Notes: a model not told the origin generated them from the letters alone. A stretch of DNA of 64,000 bases from Clostridiales bacterium CHKCI001 (GCA_900045905.1 FCNS01000044.1:1-64000); one strand, 5' to 3'. Positions 18,417 to 27,867 are shown, numbered from the stretch's first letter. Numbers and translations: made by a program.

Positions 18417-18968
18417 TTAATAATTGTACTGAATACTTTCTCTTATTTCATCCGAAGTCTCTTGCCCAATCAATAACTTTACAAGTTCTAATCCAAGATC
18501 TACTGCATATCCCATTCCTCGTGCAGTAGTTACCGTTCCATCTGTTATCACGCCATCTGTCACATGCTCTGCACCAAGTAATTTATCTTCGAATCCAGGA
18601 TAGCAAGTTGCTTTCTTTCCTTTTAAAATATGAAGTTCTCCTAATACACTAGGAGCTGCACAGATTGCAGCAATTCTTTTTCCTCCATCAAAGAATTGTT
18701 TTACTTGCTCAGTCAAAACATCACAGGCAGCAAGGTTCAATGTACCTGGCATACCTCCTGGTAAAAATAACAGATCTGCTTTCTCCCAATCGGCATCATC
18801 AATCATCTTATCTGCTTTCACAACAATGTTATGGGCACCTTTCACATCTAAATCATCCATAATTGAAAAGGTTGTCACATCCACATCTGCTCTGCGCAGA
18901 ATATCAATTACTGCCAATGCTTCCACTTCTTCAAATCCATCCGCTAAAAAAGCATATACTTTATTCAT
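18417..18968 (-). CDS. DJ-1/PfpI family protein
   Basis: 183 residues of the DJ-1/ThiJ/PfpI class-I glutamine amidotransferase-like fold. The nucleophile-elbow Cys is in AAICAAPSVLG (about residue 100), and the conserved N-terminal Glu is in the DGFEEVEALA segment. The closest named relatives are YajL/DJ-1 types, proposed to act as redox-responsive chaperones or glyoxalase/deglycase enzymes; the substrate cannot be told. It is monocistronic and divergent from the CYTH gene. Confidence 0.88.
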   Translation of the reverse strand: MNKVYAFLADGFEEVEALAVIDILRRADVDVTTFSIMDDLDVKGAHNIVVKADKMIDDADWEKADLLFLPGGMPGTLNLAACDVLTEQVKQFFDGGKRIAAICAAPSVLGELHILKGKKATCYPGFEDKLLGAEHVTDGVITDGTVTTARGMGYAVDLGLELVKLLIGQETSDEIRESIQYNY

Positions 18969-19010
18969 ATTCTACCTCCTGATTTCTCATGGTGGAACAA
19001 TTTTCCACCC

Positions 19011-19039
19011 TTGACTATGGGAACAGTATAACATATACT
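19011..19039 (+). promoter_or_regulatory. SigA-type promoter of the CYTH gene
   Basis: TTGACT (19011-19016), 17 bases, TATACT (19034-19039), about 75 bases before the start. Confidence 0.8.
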
Positions 19040-19114
19040 GTCATCAGAAGCAATACTTTCACCGAATATTTGTTTGTTTCACGCAACAATATTAGCAAGA
19101 AATGGAGGCTATCT

Positions 19115-19579
19115 ATGGAAATTGAACGTAAATATTTATTAAGACAACTACCAGAACATCTGGAAAACTATTCTTTTCATTTGATTGAACAAGCTTATTT
19201 ATGTACCTCCCCTGTTGTAAGAGTACGCCGTCAAGATAACACGTATTATCTTACTTATAAAGGAGGAGGACTTCTTATGAGAGAAGAGTATAACCTTCCA
19301 CTTGACCAAAAATCATACGAACACTTAAAAGCAAAGGCAGATGGACAAATTATTACTAAGAAACGATATCTTATCCCAATTGGAACTTCTTATACAGCCG
19401 AATTAGATATTTTTTCTGGTGAGTACTCTGGTCTTATCTTAGCAGAGGTAGAATTTCCTACAAAAGAAGCTGCGGACCAGTTTGTACCTCCTAATTGGTT
19501 TGGGAAAGAAGTAACATTTGATCCAAGATATCATAACAGCTATATGTCAACCCACTCTCGTTCTTCACTTGATCTTTAG
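19115..19579 (+). CDS. CYTH domain protein (triphosphate tunnel metalloenzyme)
   Basis: 154 residues from the chosen ATG. It opens with the diagnostic MEIERKYLL (ExExK motif) and continues with basic and acidic strands (VVRVRRQDN, KKRYLIP, LAEVEFP) that line the tunnel. The family hydrolyses inorganic triphosphate or organic triphosphates, or makes cAMP; most bacterial members like this are triphosphatases. The open frame extends 42 codons upstream, but GGAGG at about 19104-19108 and the family N-terminus fix 19115. It is the only plus-strand gene in the left half of the window. Confidence 0.9.
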   Translation: MEIERKYLLRQLPEHLENYSFHLIEQAYLCTSPVVRVRRQDNTYYLTYKGGGLLMREEYNLPLDQKSYEHLKAKADGQIITKKRYLIPIGTSYTAELDIFSGEYSGLILAEVEFPTKEAADQFVPPNWFGKEVTFDPRYHNSYMSTHSRSSLDL

Positions 19580-19618
19580 AACAAAAGAAACCTCTACTGG
19601 ATGTGCATATCACGATAA
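19578..19618 (+). repeat. Short interspersed repeat, copy 1
   Basis: It has AACAAAAGAAACCTCTACTG and, after 8 bases, ATATCACGATAA. Related copies are at 21210-21258 and 32218-32262. Each is followed by a GC-rich hairpin. Confidence 0.5.
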
Positions 19619-19623
19619 TAAGA

Positions 19624-19668
19624 GAAGCTGCCACAATACAACGCAGATCTTTGCTGTGGCAGCTTTTT
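19624..19668 (+). terminator. Terminator of the CYTH gene
   Basis: Inverted repeat AGCTGCCACA...TGTGGCAGCT followed by TTTTCT on the plus strand. Confidence 0.85.
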
Positions 19669-19710
19669 CTATACAATATAACAAATAAAAACATGCAAAT
19701 CTATTTTCTA

Positions 19711-21183
19711 TCAGAGCACTGGGGAAAGCAAACGGAATAGTTGCTCTTTTACTCTTATTCCAAAGCTCCTATTATTATAATCTTCCAATGTTACTTCTTT
19801 ACAATGTGTAATATCATGCCGAAAAATTGCTTCCATTTTTCTAGTTACTTCTGCATCATAGATCGTCGCATTCACTTCAAAATTCACCATAAAACTTCGG
19901 ATATCCATATTAGCAGTTCCATAACAAGTGACGGCACCATCAATCGTAATTCCTTTTGCATGCAAAAATCCATCTTCATACGTATAACATCTAGCTCCTG
20001 CCTGCAATAATTCCCCCATATAAGAATAGGTAGCCCAATAAACAAATGGATGATCAGGCTTACATGGAATCATAATTCTAACATCTACTCCCGATTTTAC
20101 CGCTATAATAAGTGCAGATAATATCGTCTCATCAGGAATAAAATATGGTGTTTGAACATAAATTCTTTTCCTTGCTTTATGCATTAGACTTACATAATTA
20201 TCTCTGATTTGCTGGAATTTAGAATCAGGACCACTTGTAATAATCTGAATTCCTGTTTTTCCATTCCACTGCTCTGGATGATCTTGAAAATATTTGGGTT
20301 GCAAAAATAAATTTTCTTTTGTCGCATAATTCCAATCTAACGCAAACCGAACTTGTAATGCATTAACCGCAGAACCATATAATACAAGATGAGTATCTCT
20401 CCAATATCCAAACTTTTCATCTAAGGAAATATATTCCCTTCCAATATTATACCCGCCAATAAAACCAACTTTTCCATCAATTACTACAATTTTGCGATGA
20501 TTCCTATAATTTACACGGACATGAAGCCATTTTAATGAAGCTGGAAAAAAATCTCCTGTTTTTATTCCATGTTGTTCTAACCATTTCCAATCAGATTTTC
20601 TCATAGAACGACATCCCATACTATCATATAAAATACGAACTTCCACGCCTTGTTTTACTTTTTCTACTAAATGATTTTTTATATTTTCAAACAATTCATC
20701 TTTTTGAATGATATAATATTGAATATGAATAAACTGTTCTGCTTTGTCAATTTCCGCAATTAAACGCTGAAATTTTTCTCTTCCGTCAGTATAAATATCT
20801 ACTGAATTATCCTCAGTATATACAGCTCCTCCTGTCTCCAAATTATACATAACTAGATCCTTATGTTCTTCCATGTTGGGATTTGAAATTTGAAATCTTT
20901 TTTCTTGCAAGCTCTGCTCCTGCTTGCGAATTGTATAATTAAATTCATCTTCAATCTCTTTGATTCGAAACATATGCTTTTTATGCATATCCTGATGAAC
21001 AACCATATAAAGAAGGAATCCCACTATAGGGATAAAATAGAGTAAAAGGAGCCATGCCCATACTTCCTTTGGAGATTTCCTCTGAAAAAATACAATTGCT
21101 ATTGCAAAAAAAATATTAAATATAGAGAAGTTATCATAAATCCATTGAATACCAGTCTTTATTAATTCTAATATATCCTGCAA
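19711..21183 (-). CDS. cls: Cardiolipin synthase (phospholipase D type)
   Basis: 490 residues. Two N-terminal membrane segments (about 16-30 and 38-60) precede two PLD/HKD motifs: HRKIVVIDGKVGFIGG (about residue 230) and HAKGITIDGAVTCYG (about 404). It condenses two phosphatidylglycerols into cardiolipin at the membrane. Full length for the bacterial Cls family. Transcribed alone, between the CYTH terminator and the rplL terminator. Confidence 0.94.
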   Translation of the reverse strand: MQDILELIKTGIQWIYDNFSIFNIFFAIAIVFFQRKSPKEVWAWLLLLYFIPIVGFLLYMVVHQDMHKKHMFRIKEIEDEFNYTIRKQEQSLQEKRFQISNPNMEEHKDLVMYNLETGGAVYTEDNSVDIYTDGREKFQRLIAEIDKAEQFIHIQYYIIQKDELFENIKNHLVEKVKQGVEVRILYDSMGCRSMRKSDWKWLEQHGIKTGDFFPASLKWLHVRVNYRNHRKIVVIDGKVGFIGGYNIGREYISLDEKFGYWRDTHLVLYGSAVNALQVRFALDWNYATKENLFLQPKYFQDHPEQWNGKTGIQIITSGPDSKFQQIRDNYVSLMHKARKRIYVQTPYFIPDETILSALIIAVKSGVDVRIMIPCKPDHPFVYWATYSYMGELLQAGARCYTYEDGFLHAKGITIDGAVTCYGTANMDIRSFMVNFEVNATIYDAEVTRKMEAIFRHDITHCKEVTLEDYNNRSFGIRVKEQLFRLLSPVL

Positions 21184-21209
21184 ACTTTCACCTATTTTCT
21201 TTTTTTCGA

Positions 21210-21258
21210 TAGAATAAAAGAAACCTTCACTGGGGCTTTCTTTTATATATCACGATAA
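21210..21258 (+). repeat. Short interspersed repeat, copy 2
   Basis: AATAAAAGAAACCTTCACTGG, then a complementary GGCTTTCTTTT and ATATCACGATAA. It forms a hairpin of its own and abuts the rplL terminator. Homologous to the copies at 19578 and 32262. Confidence 0.5.
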
Positions 21259-21298
21259 AAAAGCTCGGAAGCCTTGTAAAACAAGAGCCTCCGAGCCG
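21256..21298 (-). terminator. Terminator of the rplJ-rplL operon
   Basis: On the minus strand GGCTCGGAGGC...GCTTCCGAGC forms a strong stem and is followed by TTTTTTATC. Confidence 0.9.
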
Positions 21299-21314
21299 CA
21301 ATCACTCGCAACAA

Positions 21315-21689
21315 TTATTTGATTGTTACCTTTGCTCCTTCTGCTTCTAACTTTTCCTTTAAAGCATTTGCTTCTTCCTTAGAAACACCAGTCTTGATTG
21401 CCTTAGGAGCGTTATCTACAACTTCCTTAGCTTCCTTTAAGCCTAAGCCTGTAGCTTCACGAACAGCCTTGATAACCTTAACCTTGTTTGCTCCAACTTC
21501 TGTTAATTCTACATCAAATTCTGTCTTTTCTTCTTCTGCTTCAGCTGCACCTGCACCTGCTGCAACAACAACGCCTGCTGCTGCGGATACACCAAATTCT
21601 TCTTCACATGCTTTTACTAAGTCATTTAACTCTAATACAGTTAATTCTTTAATCGCTTCAATAAATTCAGCTGTTGTTAACTTTGCCAT
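21315..21689 (-). CDS. rplL: Ribosomal protein L7/L12 (bL12)
   Basis: 124 residues from MAKLTTAEF. The N-terminal dimerisation domain, Ala/Gly/Glu-rich hinge ([19 protein letters not shown]) and C-terminal GTPase-recruiting domain ([15 protein letters not shown]) are all present. It forms the ribosomal stalk with L10. The GGAGG at about 21699-21703 selects this start over one seven codons upstream. Confidence 0.98.
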   Translation of the reverse strand: MAKLTTAEFIEAIKELTVLELNDLVKACEEEFGVSAAAGVVVAAGAGAAEAEEEKTEFDVELTEVGANKVKVIKAVREATGLGLKEAKEVVDNAPKAIKTGVSKEEANALKEKLEAEGAKVTIK

Positions 21690-21788
21690 TTTATTTTCCT
21701 CCATATTCAAAATATTATTTACGGACTCATTATCTGCTACGCAGACTTTTAATTTGTCCCATTAAAAATAGAAAAATTTCAATATCAA

Positions 21789-22280
21789 TTATGCTTCTTC
21801 CTGTGCTTCTGCAATCTGCTTGATAACACGAGCAAAATTTGTAATTGGAGACTGAATACTTCCAAGGAACTTGGAAAGTAATTCTTCTCTTGATGGAATT
21901 GTTGCAATAACTTTAATTCCATCCTGGTCGTAGTAAGTACCTTCTACAACACCAGCTTTAAGCTCTAATTCTGGGTTCTTCTTTGAGAACTCAAAAAGAA
22001 GTTTTGCTGGCATTGCCGCATCTGTCTTAGATGTAGCCAATGCTGTAGGACCTTCTAAGTGTGCTGCTAGAGAAGTAAATTCTGTATCCTGAATAGCAAA
22101 ATTGATCATTGTGTTCTTGTACACTTTATAAGAAACTCCAGCTTCTCTTAATGTTTTACGAAGCTGTGTATCCTGTTCTACAGTAAGTCCACGATGGTCA
22201 ACTACAACTGCTGCTTTCGCACCATCTAACGCAGCCTTGATCTCTTCTACGACTGGTTTTTTTAACTCTACCTTAGCCAT
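21789..22280 (-). CDS. rplJ: Ribosomal protein L10 (uL10)
   Basis: 163 residues from MAKVELKKPVVEEI, with GGAGGG just upstream. VVVDHRGLTVEQ and YKVYKNTMINFA are typical L10 segments. It anchors L12 dimers on the large subunit and, with L12, represses its own operon by binding the leader. The frame extends 14 codons upstream into the leader, which is not expected to be translated. Confidence 0.98.
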   Translation of the reverse strand: MAKVELKKPVVEEIKAALDGAKAAVVVDHRGLTVEQDTQLRKTLREAGVSYKVYKNTMINFAIQDTEFTSLAAHLEGPTALATSKTDAAMPAKLLFEFSKKNPELELKAGVVEGTYYDQDGIKVIATIPSREELLSKFLGSIQSPITNFARVIKQIAEAQEEA

Positions 22281-22295
22281 GTGTTTTGCCCTCCT

Positions 22296-22465
22296 TATTA
22301 GATTTGGAGTGCCAAAAAGCACTCATGGTAGCCGAAAAGCCTCTCTGCCAAGACAGAGAGGCTCCTTAAGATTCTCAATTTACGAATTCTTAATCCTCGG
22401 TAGGCGTTTTCTCCTTACGTCTTACGACACCTACTGTCTTCGGCATATATAGCTGCTTTCACAGC
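22296..22465 (-). ncRNA. Ribosomal protein L10 leader (autoregulatory)
   Basis: The minus strand upstream of rplJ contains the conserved GTAAGACGTAAGGAGAAAAC, GCCTACCGAGG and a terminator/attenuator hairpin GCCTCTCTGTC...GCAGAGAGGCTTTT (22339-22362). This matches the Firmicutes L10 leader, which binds the L10-L12 complex and adjusts rplJL expression. Confidence 0.9.
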
Positions 22466-22472
22466 CAATAAT

Positions 22473-22501
22473 TATATATCATAAAATTTATTTCATGTCA
22501 A
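22473..22501 (-). promoter_or_regulatory. rplJL promoter
   Basis: TTGACA (22496-22501), 17 bases, TATATA (22473-22478) on the minus strand, just before the leader. Confidence 0.75.
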
Positions 22502-22514
22502 CATCAAATTTAAA

Positions 22515-23210
22515 TTAGTTCATTAATTTCATGACATTCAGCTTTACACCAGGTCCCATTGTAGAACTCAATGTAACACTTCTAATATACTGTCCCTTTA
22601 ATGTACTTGGTTTTGCTTTGATGATGGCATCCATAAGCGTCTGGAAGTTGTCGCCTAACTTTTCCTCTGTAAAGGAAACTTTTCCTACTGGCACGTGGAT
22701 AATGTTTGTCTTGTCCAGTCTATATTCAATCTTACCAGCTTTGATATCATTTACTGCTTTTGTAACATCCATTGTTACAGTACCAGCCTTTGGATTTGGC
22801 ATTAATCCTTTTGGTCCAAGGATACGACCCAAACGACCAACAACACCCATCATATCTGGTGTAGCTACTACAACATCAAAGTCTAACCAGCCTTCATTCT
22901 GAATCTTTGGAATCAATTCCTCAGCTCCAACAAATTCAGCGCCCGCTGCCTTAGCTTCATCTGCCTTAGCACCCTTAGCAAATACTAATACACGAACTGT
23001 CTTTCCTGTTCCATGTGGTAATACAACTGCTCCACGAACCTGTTGGTCTGCATGACGTCCATCGCAGCCAGTTCTGATATGAACTTCAACTGTTTCATCA
23101 AATTTTGCAACAGAAGCTTTTTTTACTAATGCAATTGCTTCTTCCTTATCATAAAGAGTAGCGCGGTCTACTAATTTAGCAGCCTCTACGTACTTTTTTC
23201 CTCTTTTCAT
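22515..23210 (-). CDS. rplA: Ribosomal protein L1 (uL1)
   Basis: 231 residues from [12 protein letters not shown], with AGGAGG at about 23219-23224. The L1 signature is seen in [18 protein letters not shown]. It binds 23S rRNA near the E site and usually represses the L11-L1 operon. The open frame runs 22 codons further upstream, but the site and family N-terminus support 23210. Directly downstream of rplK. Confidence 0.98.
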   Translation of the reverse strand: MKRGKKYVEAAKLVDRATLYDKEEAIALVKKASVAKFDETVEVHIRTGCDGRHADQQVRGAVVLPHGTGKTVRVLVFAKGAKADEAKAAGAEFVGAEELIPKIQNEGWLDFDVVVATPDMMGVVGRLGRILGPKGLMPNPKAGTVTMDVTKAVNDIKAGKIEYRLDKTNIIHVPVGKVSFTEEKLGDNFQTLMDAIIKAKPSTLKGQYIRSVTLSSTMGPGVKLNVMKLMN

Positions 23211-23291
23211 TACGAATAACCTCCTAGTGGTATTTGCGGGAATCTCCCTCCCACGTTCTATAAATTCTATAAACAACGGTATAGATTTTAA

Positions 23292-23717
23292 TTACTCTTC
23301 AACTGTAATACCCATACTGCGAGCTGTACCAGCAATCATGCTCATAGCAGCTTCCAAACTAGCTGCATTTAAATCTGGCATCTTTAATTCAGCAATTTTC
23401 TGAATTTCCGCTTTGCTGATTTTTGCAACCTTTGTCTTATTTGGTACTGCGGAACCAGACTTAAGATTACAAGCCTTCTTTAATAAAACTGCTGCTGGAG
23501 GAGTCTTTGTGATGAAGCTGAAACTTCTGTCTGCATATACAGTAATAACAACTGGAATAACCATACCAGCCTGATCTGCTGTTCTTGCATTGAACTCCTT
23601 TGTAAACTGTACAATATTTACACCATGCTGACCTAAAGCAGGACCAACTGGTGGTGCTGGTGTTGCCTTACCAGCAGGGATCTGTAATTTAATATATCCT
23701 GTTACTTTCTTTGCCAT
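23292..23717 (-). CDS. rplK: Ribosomal protein L11 (uL11)
   Basis: 141 residues from [18 protein letters not shown], preceded by [22 protein letters not shown] and [13 protein letters not shown] mark the family. It binds the GTPase-associated centre of 23S rRNA. It is followed by rplA after 81 bases and preceded by nusG, the usual nusG-rplK-rplA order. Confidence 0.98.
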   Translation of the reverse strand: MAKKVTGYIKLQIPAGKATPAPPVGPALGQHGVNIVQFTKEFNARTADQAGMVIPVVITVYADRSFSFITKTPPAAVLLKKACNLKSGSAVPNKTKVAKISKAEIQKIAELKMPDLNAASLEAAMSMIAGTARSMGITVEE

Positions 23718-23796
23718 TTTTGGCACCTCCTAAAATCTGTGGTATTTACGGGGATTTCCCTCCCACGATCAGCAGTCCATTACTGCCGACGTCTTT

Positions 23797-24312
23797 TTAC
23801 ATCTTCTTTACATCCGTGAAATTCAACTCAACTGGTGTTTCACGACCGAACATGTCAACATTGATTATAATAATCTGTTTTTGTAAGTCAATGGACTGGA
23901 TGACACCAACTGTGTCCTCCCATACACCTTTTATGACCTTAACTGTATCTCCAACATTAAAATCGACTATAACATCATTTGTCCGAATTCCAAGATTTGC
24001 CATTTCTTCTTCTGTTAATGGTACAGGTTTTGAACCTGGTCCAACAAATCCTGTCACACCTCTCGTATTCCGTACAACATACCATGTATCATCATTCATA
24101 ATCATATATAATAATACATATCCAGGAAACATTTTTTTCATACTAGACTTTCTTTGTCCATTTTTCACTTCTTCTACTTCCTGGAGAGGTACTGATACTT
24201 CGAGGATCTGGTCTTGAAGTTTGCGGTTTTCAATTGTTTTTTCAATGTCGACCTTTACTTTGTTTTCATAACCTGAATAAGTATGCACCACATACCAATG
24301 CGCCTCTGCCAT
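23797..24312 (-). CDS. nusG: Transcription termination/antitermination factor NusG
   Basis: 171 residues. The N-terminal NGN domain (HWYVVHTYSGYENKV, MFPGYVLLYM, WYVVRNTRGVTGFVG) is followed by a KOW domain (VGDTVKVIKGVWEDT). It binds RNA polymerase and couples transcription to Rho or the ribosome. It lies 13 bases after secE, the standard arrangement. Confidence 0.97.
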   Translation of the reverse strand: MAEAHWYVVHTYSGYENKVKVDIEKTIENRKLQDQILEVSVPLQEVEEVKNGQRKSSMKKMFPGYVLLYMIMNDDTWYVVRNTRGVTGFVGPGSKPVPLTEEEMANLGIRTNDVIVDFNVGDTVKVIKGVWEDTVGVIQSIDLQKQIIIINVDMFGRETPVELNFTDVKKM

Positions 24313-24325
24313 ATAATTACCTCAC

Positions 24326-24547
24326 TTATTTTACAATGAACTCAACACCAAACTGAACAAGTATATCAATCAAACGAATAAATCCGCACATAATAATTGA
24401 AATGATCAGCACAACCGTTGTTTGCTTCCAAAGTGATTCCTTGTCTGGCCAGATAATTTTTTTAAATTCAGTCTGCAAACCTTTGAAGAAACTTTTTTCT
24501 TTCTTCGCATTTTTCTGCTTCTTTTCTACTTTTCCTGTTTCTTCCAT
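24326..24547 (-). CDS. secE: Preprotein translocase subunit SecE
   Basis: 73 residues. A basic N-terminal helix (FKGLQTEFKKIIWPDKESL) precedes a single membrane segment (TTVVLIISIIMCGFIRLIDIL). It is the short, single-span Gram-positive SecE that clamps SecY. Between rpmG and nusG. Confidence 0.95.
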   Translation of the reverse strand: MEETGKVEKKQKNAKKEKSFFKGLQTEFKKIIWPDKESLWKQTTVVLIISIIMCGFIRLIDILVQFGVEFIVK

Positions 24548-24570
24548 ATAAATACTCCTCTAAAAACCGA

Positions 24571-24720
24571 TTATTTGGTTTCTTTGTGTAACGTATGTGA
24601 CTTACAGAATTTACAGTACTTCTTTGTTTCCATGCGCTCAGGATGATTTTTCTTTTCCTTCGTCATGTTGTAATTACGTTGCTTGCATTGTGTACATGCC
24701 AATGTGATCTTTACGCGCAC
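24571..24720 (-). CDS. rpmG: Ribosomal protein L33 (bL33), zinc-binding form
   Basis: 49 residues from a GTG start, with GGAGGTGGA immediately upstream. The sequence [17 protein letters not shown] continues to [15 protein letters not shown]. The two CXXC pairs mark the C+ (zinc-holding) form of L33. First gene of rpmG-secE-nusG-rplK-rplA. Confidence 0.95.
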   Translation of the reverse strand: MRVKITLACTQCKQRNYNMTKEKKNHPERMETKKYCKFCKSHTLHKETK

Positions 24721-24803
24721 AACTTCCACCTCCACTTGTATTCATTATCATTCCAGACTTTTTTGTACAAAAAAAAGACCTGGCGTCTTCCACACGCTTT
24801 CTC

Positions 24804-24832
24804 ACTATAACACATGCGCTTAGATCCGTCAA
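24804..24832 (-). promoter_or_regulatory. Promoter of rpmG-secE-nusG
   Basis: TTGACG (24827-24832), 17 bases, TATAGT (24804-24809) on the minus strand, about 85 bases before rpmG. Confidence 0.8.
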
Positions 24833-24895
24833 GTCTTTTTTCTTCTTGACCCTATAAATTTTTCTAATTCTAAATGTAACTATTACATTTTTACA

Positions 24896-25558
24896 TTATT
24901 CTACAATATCTCCACACAATCGTTGTTCCAACTCTTTGACTGTTGCTACCATCCAATCTGGCTTTGCTTTTTCTAATTCTTGTACACTTCCATATCCATA
25001 TGTAACTGCTCCCGCACAAATACCAGATTGACGAGCTCCTTCGATGTCATAACACCGATCTCCTACCATGACAACTTCCATTTCTGAATCAGCAGGAAAC
25101 TGTTCCATTGCATATTGAATAATTTCCGCTTTTTTCACGCGTGTTTCTTCTAAGTCAGAACCTGCTACAAAATCAAAGTATGTTTCAATCTGAAAATACT
25201 CTAAAATCTGCTTTGCAAATACTTCGGGTTTGGAAGTAGCAAGCACAATGGCATGTCCTTCCTTTTTTAAATGGATCAGCATTTGCTCAATTCCCTCATA
25301 AAGCTCATTCTCAAAAATTCCTATCGGTTTATAATACTCTCTATAATATTGAATCGCTTTTCCTGCTTCTTCTTGTGTCATGCCGTAATATTGACAAAAA
25401 CTGTCCCGAAGCGGAGGACCAATAAAAAAACTCAGAGATTTGTGATCCGTTACTTCTATTCCAAACTTTTTCAATGCATACTGCGCTGATTTTGTAATGC
25501 CTACCATTGGATCCGTTAAGGTTCCATCTAAATCAAATAAAATATATCGCTTTCTCAT
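24896..25558 (-). CDS. HAD-superfamily phosphatase (phosphoglycolate/PpaX-like)
   Basis: 220 residues. Motif I is FDLDGTLTD, motif II lies in LATSKPEVF, the Lys sits in the following helix, and motif IV is MVGDRCYDIEGAR. A helical cap follows motif I, placing it in subclass IA near phosphoglycolate phosphatases and pyrophosphatase PpaX. The substrate cannot be fixed by reading. It overlaps the response regulator gene by 4 bases and is probably co-transcribed with the two-component system. Confidence 0.88.
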   Translation of the reverse strand: MRKRYILFDLDGTLTDPMVGITKSAQYALKKFGIEVTDHKSLSFFIGPPLRDSFCQYYGMTQEEAGKAIQYYREYYKPIGIFENELYEGIEQMLIHLKKEGHAIVLATSKPEVFAKQILEYFQIETYFDFVAGSDLEETRVKKAEIIQYAMEQFPADSEMEVVMVGDRCYDIEGARQSGICAGAVTYGYGSVQELEKAKPDWMVATVKELEQRLCGDIVE

Positions 25559-26244
25559 ACTTTAAATCGGTATCCTACTCCCCATATTGTTTCAATATAT
25601 TGTGGTTTTGCGGTGTCAAACTCAATTTTTTCACGGATTTTCTTAATATGAACTGTAACAGTAGCAATATCTCCAACACTCTCCATATCCCAAATTTCAC
25701 GAAACAGCTCTTCTTTTGTGAATACACGGTTTGGATTTTGAGCTAAAAATGTAAGTAAATCAAACTCTTTTGTTGTAAACTGTTTTTCCTCTCCATTGAC
25801 ATAGACTCTTCTAGCTGTCTTGTCAATTTTAATACCACGGATTTCAATAATTTCGTTTTCCTGTACCGCACTTCCAATTAAACGTTCGTAACGAGCCAAA
25901 TGCGCTTTTACACGGGCTACCAATTCACTTGGGCTAAATGGCTTCGTTACATAATCGTCTGCTCCAAGTCCCAAACCTCGTATTTTATCAATATCATCCT
26001 TTTTCGCAGAGACAAGTAAAATCGGTGTATTTTTAACTTTACGTACTCTCTTACAAATTTCAAATCCATCCACACCTGGAAGCATCAAATCTAAAAGTAT
26101 TAAATCATATTCTCCATCCAAAGCCTCTTTTAAGCCACTTTCTCCATTTGTCTCAATATGAACTTCAAATCCACTCAATTCCAAATAGTCTTTTTCTAAT
26201 TCTGCAATACTTTCTTCATCTTCTACAATCAAAATTTTACTCAT
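25555..26244 (-). CDS. OmpR-family response regulator
   Basis: 229 residues. The receiver domain has the acidic pocket EDEE, phospho-acceptor Asp in LILLDLMLPG and Lys in VTKPFSP. The C-terminal winged helix contains FTTKEFDLLTFLAQNPNRVFT and TVTVHIKKIREK. It is the partner of the adjacent histidine kinase, overlapping it by 8 bases. The regulated genes are unknown; a link to envelope stress is possible from kinase architecture only. Confidence 0.94.
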   Translation of the reverse strand: MSKILIVEDEESIAELEKDYLELSGFEVHIETNGESGLKEALDGEYDLILLDLMLPGVDGFEICKRVRKVKNTPILLVSAKKDDIDKIRGLGLGADDYVTKPFSPSELVARVKAHLARYERLIGSAVQENEIIEIRGIKIDKTARRVYVNGEEKQFTTKEFDLLTFLAQNPNRVFTKEELFREIWDMESVGDIATVTVHIKKIREKIEFDTAKPQYIETIWGVGYRFKV

Positions 26245-27724
26245 TATGAACCTCCTGATACTTTCTCAATACAAAATTCATGACTGTGCCAGTTCCTTCT
26301 TTACTGCTGGCCCATATTTTTCCTCCATGATCCTCAATAATCTTCTTCACAATGGATAATCCAATACCGCTTCCTCCCTGAGCAGAATTTCTCGAAGAAT
26401 CTGTTCGATAAAAACGATCAAAAATATATGGTATTTCTTTTTGTGCAATTCCCTTTCCATTATCTTCAATTTCCACTTGAATAAAGTCTCCAACATCTTT
26501 AATCCTAATGTTGATTTTTCCTTGTGGTTTATCCATATATTTAATGGAGTTACTAATAATATTATTGATAACGCGTTTCATTTGTTCTGCATCTGCAATA
26601 ACCATAACTGACTCATCACAATAATTATAATAACTGAATAAAATGTTTTTCGCCTCTAAATCCATTCCTACTTCTTCCGCACAATCTCCAAAGTAATCTG
26701 CTACGTTAATTTTCGAGAATGTATATGGAATTCTGTTTGTATCAATTTTAGAGTAAAACGTTAATTCGTTAATCAATCGATCCATATCATTTGCTTTGTT
26801 ATAAATCGTATGGATATAGCGATCCATTTTTTGGGGCGTATCTGCCACACCATCCATAATTCCTTCTACATATCCTTTAATCGCTGTAATAGGAGTTTTT
26901 AGATCATGAGAAATATTACTAATTAATTCTTTATTATCCGCATCAAATTGCAATTTTTCTTCTGCGGATTCCTTTAGCCGCTGTCTCATTTCTTCAAATC
27001 CAATACATAGCTGACCAATCTCATCTCGTTCATCTGCCTCAATTACAAAATCTAAATTCCCATCTTTTATATTTTTAGTAGCATCCTTTAATTGATTCAA
27101 TGGTCTTAAGACAGAATGATAAATCCAATAACTAAATATTGCAGCGGTCAAAATAAGTATAAATATAACGGCTACTACAAGTTGTATTACCATTGTTTTT
27201 AATTCTGGAATCCAACTATTTAAAGATGTGATAATAAATACTGTGCCTTTTGCACCATCACTAAATTCAAAATCTTGTGCCTTTACAAGACGTGTTTCTT
27301 TTCCTCCAAAATAACGACCATTTAAAACCTCATTATTGCCTTCCCCATATAATGGTAATTTATCATAAAGTTCTGTTAAATCATCACTAGAAGAATAAAT
27401 AATTTGATTGTTTTTTCGCACTACCAACGACGTATTTTGACTTTTTAATTGATCACTTAATTCTTCTAATGTTTCCTGTCTTTGAAACATATCTGGATCT
27501 TGTTCTATTTCCAATTGAATTGTCTTTTGAATCTCTCCTGTAAGACGATTAAATAACCTGGTAGGATTTGGAAAAATATCTTCAATTGTACTTTCAATAT
27601 TATAAGTCTCATTAATCACATTTAATTGATATATAACCAAAAGGTTTGCAAACACAATTAAAAGAATAATTGGAACGACAATAATACATCCAAAAGAAAT
27701 CCACAGTTTTGTTCTTAACTTCAT
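26237..27724 (-). CDS. Membrane sensor histidine kinase
   Basis: 495 residues. Membrane segments at about 8-33 and 178-203 flank an extracellular sensor domain of about 145 residues. A HAMP linker (SVLRPLNQLKDATKNI), a HisKA dimerisation helix with the phospho-His in ISHDLKTPI, and an ATPase domain with N (NNIISNSIKYM), G1 (DNGKGI) and G2 (GSGIGLSIV) boxes follow. The ligand is unknown. It heads an operon with the response regulator and the HAD gene. Confidence 0.94.
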   Translation of the reverse strand: MKLRTKLWISFGCIIVVPIILLIVFANLLVIYQLNVINETYNIESTIEDIFPNPTRLFNRLTGEIQKTIQLEIEQDPDMFQRQETLEELSDQLKSQNTSLVVRKNNQIIYSSSDDLTELYDKLPLYGEGNNEVLNGRYFGGKETRLVKAQDFEFSDGAKGTVFIITSLNSWIPELKTMVIQLVVAVIFILILTAAIFSYWIYHSVLRPLNQLKDATKNIKDGNLDFVIEADERDEIGQLCIGFEEMRQRLKESAEEKLQFDADNKELISNISHDLKTPITAIKGYVEGIMDGVADTPQKMDRYIHTIYNKANDMDRLINELTFYSKIDTNRIPYTFSKINVADYFGDCAEEVGMDLEAKNILFSYYNYCDESVMVIADAEQMKRVINNIISNSIKYMDKPQGKINIRIKDVGDFIQVEIEDNGKGIAQKEIPYIFDRFYRTDSSRNSAQGGSGIGLSIVKKIIEDHGGKIWASSKEGTGTVMNFVLRKYQEVHNE

Positions 27725-27775
27725 AGTCTTATCACTCCTTTGTATGGATACCTATAAGCACTCACGTTATCATTT

Positions 27776-27784
27776 ATTATACCA
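27776..27784 (-). promoter_or_regulatory. Extended -10 promoter of the two-component operon
   Basis: The minus strand has TGGTATAAT, about 50 bases before the kinase start. No good -35 is visible, which fits an extended -10 type. Confidence 0.55.
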
Positions 27785-27867
27785 CAAGACTTCCTATGTG
27801 AGTATAAACAAAAACTGATTTTTATAAAATTTTGTTGAACTATACATTAAAACAAACTGTATCATTT

